Of a stretch of DNA of 64,000 bases, positions 62,449 through 64,000 are shown in pieces. The stretch is from Streptomyces asiaticus (GTDB lineage: Bacteria > Actinomycetota > Actinomycetes > Streptomycetales > Streptomycetaceae). The translations under genes and the position numbers were made by a program. Every line of letters starts with the position of its first letter. Within the stretch, counting starts at the first letter, position 1. Location: NCBI RefSeq assembly GCF_018138715.1, contig NZ_JAGSHX010000001.1, positions 1 through 64,000 on the forward strand, written 5' to 3'. The notes beneath the pieces are model-generated. The model saw only the letters and a list, made by a program, of their open reading frames with translations. It did no database searches and had not been told where the DNA came from.

Positions 62449-62484
62449 GGGCCCTGTCCCGCGACGATTCGCCGGACAGGGCCC
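62449..62484 (+). terminator. 11-bp hairpin after gabD
   Basis: GGGCCCTGTCC pairs exactly with GGACAGGGCCC; an inner GCGA/TCGC stem caps it after one mismatch. It begins 17 nt after the gabD stop. Confidence 0.8.
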
Positions 62485-62570
62485 ACGGCGCTCACCGGAA
62501 CCGCCGGGGGCGCCCGGGCGTTGCCCTCATTGACGCGTTGCCTCCGGATACGCGGCGATGAGGAGCGGAC

Positions 62571-63983
62571 ATGGGCGAGTTGGTGCCCGGCGGGAACCAG
62601 GCGCTGCCCGACGGCGCGCTGACCATCCGGGTGCCGGGTCCGTTCGACCTGTCCGCGCTGATCACCGGCGAGGACGGAAAGGTCGCGGGCGACGGCGACT
62701 TCGTCTTCTTCAACCAGCCCACCGCGCCCGGCGCCCGGCTGGACGGCGACACCGTCACCCTGCGGCCGCGGGCGCTGCGGCCCGGCGCCGCCCGGGTCAC
62801 CCTCGTCATCAGCCCGGCCGACCCGGGCACCCCGCTGGGGCGGCTCCCGGCGCCCGTGCTGAGCGTCCTGGACGAGCGCGGATCGCCGCTGGCCCGGTTC
62901 GCCCCGCCGCGCCCCTCGCAGGAGACGGTGCTGCTGCTGGCCGAGATCTACCGCCGTGGCGGCGGCTGGAAGGTGCGGGCGATCGGCCAGGGGTACGCCG
63001 ACGGACTGGCCGGTGTGGCCCGGGACTTCGGGGTCGACGTCGCCGACGACGGAGCCACCGCGCCCGCGCCGCCCGCGCCCGCACCCGCGCCTCCCGCGTC
63101 CCCGCCTCCCGTGCCGGTGCCTCGCGTGCCTCCCATGCCTCGCGTGCCTCCCACGCTCGTTGCTCCCGCCCCGGCGTCCGCCGCCCCCGCGCCCGCCGGC
63201 GGGGCCTCGCGGCAGGCCCTCGACGTGGTGAACGCGGCGCGGGCCCGGTCCGGGGCCGCGCCCGTGGCCCTGGACGGACGGCTGACCGCGGCCGCCGAGG
63301 CGCATGCCCGGGCCATGGCCGCCCACGGTGCGCTGGCGCTGGAGAGCCCGGACGGGACCTCGCTCTTCCACCGGATCGCCGCGCACGGATACCGTCCGCT
63401 GACCATCGCCGAGCACATCGTCTCCGGGCCGCGCACCCCACGCGAGTTCGTGGACTACTGCCTCGAAGGTGCCGAGCGCCGGGGCCCGTTCGACGACCCG
63501 GCCGTCGTCCACCTCGGAATCGGCCGCGCCGACGGCTCCACCACCGGAGACGTCTACTGGACGGCGGTATGGGCCCGGCCGTTCACCCCGGACGGGCTGC
63601 TGCGGCTGGCCTCAGAGGTCATCGCCCTCACCAACGCGGAGCGCGCCGCCGCCCGGCTCGCGCCCCTCGCCCCGGACCCGCGGCTGACGGCGGCCGCGCA
63701 GGCGCACAGTGACGACATGGTGGCCCGCGACTTCTACTCCCACACCGGCCCCGAAGGGCATCAGCCCTGGGACCGGGCCAAGGCCGCCGGGGCCACCCAC
63801 CGCGGCATCGGCGAGAACATCGCATGCGGCCAGCGCTCCCCGGAGGAGGTGGTGCGCGGCTGGATGAACAGCCCGGGCCACCGCGCCAACATCCTGAAGC
63901 CCGACTTCACCCACATAGGCGTCGGCCATGCCACCGGCAGCCGCGCGGGCACGTACTGGACCCAGGTCTTCGGCGCCGTCTGA
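62571..63983 (+). CDS. TerD domain fused to two CAP/SCP domains
   Basis: A 470-aa protein of unusual build. Residues 1-150 are a TerD domain: MGELVPGGNQALPDGALTIR, FDLSALITGEDGKVAGDGDF, VFFNQPTAPG, then PSQETVLLLAEIYRRGGGWK and VRAIGQGYADGLAGVARDFG. A Pro/Ala linker (about 160-210) leads to a first CAP domain (about 215-340), whose usual His/Glu residues are only partly kept. A second CAP domain (about 345-470) is canonical: HSDDMVARDFYSHTGPEGHQ, GIGENIACGQRSPEEVVRGW, MNSPGHRANILKPDFTHIGV. TerD proteins are cytosolic calcium-binding stress proteins, whereas CAP proteins are normally secreted; no signal peptide is visible. ATG at 62571 follows GAGGAG. Function unknown. Confidence 0.88.
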   Translation: MGELVPGGNQALPDGALTIRVPGPFDLSALITGEDGKVAGDGDFVFFNQPTAPGARLDGDTVTLRPRALRPGAARVTLVISPADPGTPLGRLPAPVLSVLDERGSPLARFAPPRPSQETVLLLAEIYRRGGGWKVRAIGQGYADGLAGVARDFGVDVADDGATAPAPPAPAPAPPASPPPVPVPRVPPMPRVPPTLVAPAPASAAPAPAGGASRQALDVVNAARARSGAAPVALDGRLTAAAEAHARAMAAHGALALESPDGTSLFHRIAAHGYRPLTIAEHIVSGPRTPREFVDYCLEGAERRGPFDDPAVVHLGIGRADGSTTGDVYWTAVWARPFTPDGLLRLASEVIALTNAERAAARLAPLAPDPRLTAAAQAHSDDMVARDFYSHTGPEGHQPWDRAKAAGATHRGIGENIACGQRSPEEVVRGWMNSPGHRANILKPDFTHIGVGHATGSRAGTYWTQVFGAV

Positions 63984-64000
63984 TGGCACCCCGCCCCTGA

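Overview
The window is high-GC actinobacterial DNA, almost certainly Streptomyces: dense GTG/ATG starts behind GGAGG-type ribosome sites, DUF397, DUF5999 and RsbW-like small proteins, LAL regulators, and long GC hairpins without U-tracts between convergent genes. The species cannot be fixed from the sequence.

Layout. (1) 1-6825: a 3,5-dihydroxyphenylglycine (Dpg) precursor module, dpgA (cut by the left edge), dpgB, dpgC and the aminotransferase hpgT. Two broken regulators lie inside it: a frameshifted AfsR-like ATPase and a LuxR C-terminal stub. No dpgD and no NRPS lie to the right. (2) 6851-16984: a NarL-type two-component pair, a Tat-exported epoxide-hydrolase-like enzyme, small unknowns, DoxX, a YfcE-type phosphoesterase, a decayed tyrosine-recombinase-like protein and a very large secreted phosphodiester glycosidase/metallophosphoesterase. 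(3) 17038-23044: a sugar-acid operon (mannonate dehydratase, fructuronate reductase/mannonate oxidoreductase, MFS carrier, Zn-dehydrogenase) with a divergent GntR gene. It fits conversion of L-gulonate, D-fructuronate or D-mannonate to 2-keto-3-deoxygluconate. (4) 23041-26165: a MerR/VOC pair with a remnant of a class IV aminotransferase, then a membrane sulfatase-fold (LTA-synthase-like) protein. (5) 26190-31518: a three-gene cysteine-type formate dehydrogenase operon (catalytic, Fe-S and NrfD subunits). (6) 31579-41693: DUF429, an Rpf/LysM/M23 cell-wall hydrolase, a 1.66-kb gene-free stretch, MOSC, SRPBCC, then an Lrp-type regulator divergent from an AbgT carrier and a carboxypeptidase-G2-like peptidase (p-aminobenzoyl-glutamate use), and an XRE/DUF397 pair.

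(7) 42397-47957: an aminotransferase with a 285-residue Gln/Pro-rich tail, a LuxR-type NB-ARC regulator and DUF5999/RsbW-like genes. (8) 48196-57645: three consecutive giant LAL (LuxR) regulators followed by a small PAS-LuxR regulator. This is the gene order and size pattern of the nysRI-RIV / amphRI-RIV regulators of polyene macrolide clusters, but no polyketide synthase lies in the window. Two of the three LALs have lost the Walker A lysine. A perfect 15-bp inverted repeat in an AT-rich island precedes the PAS-LuxR gene. (9) 57724-62432: a PucR regulator divergent from GABA aminotransferase and succinate-semialdehyde dehydrogenase. (10) 62571-63983: an unusual TerD-CAP-CAP fusion.

The items most worth following are the orphan polyene-type regulator cassette with degenerate ATPase sites, the Dpg module with decayed regulators, and the TerD-CAP-CAP protein.
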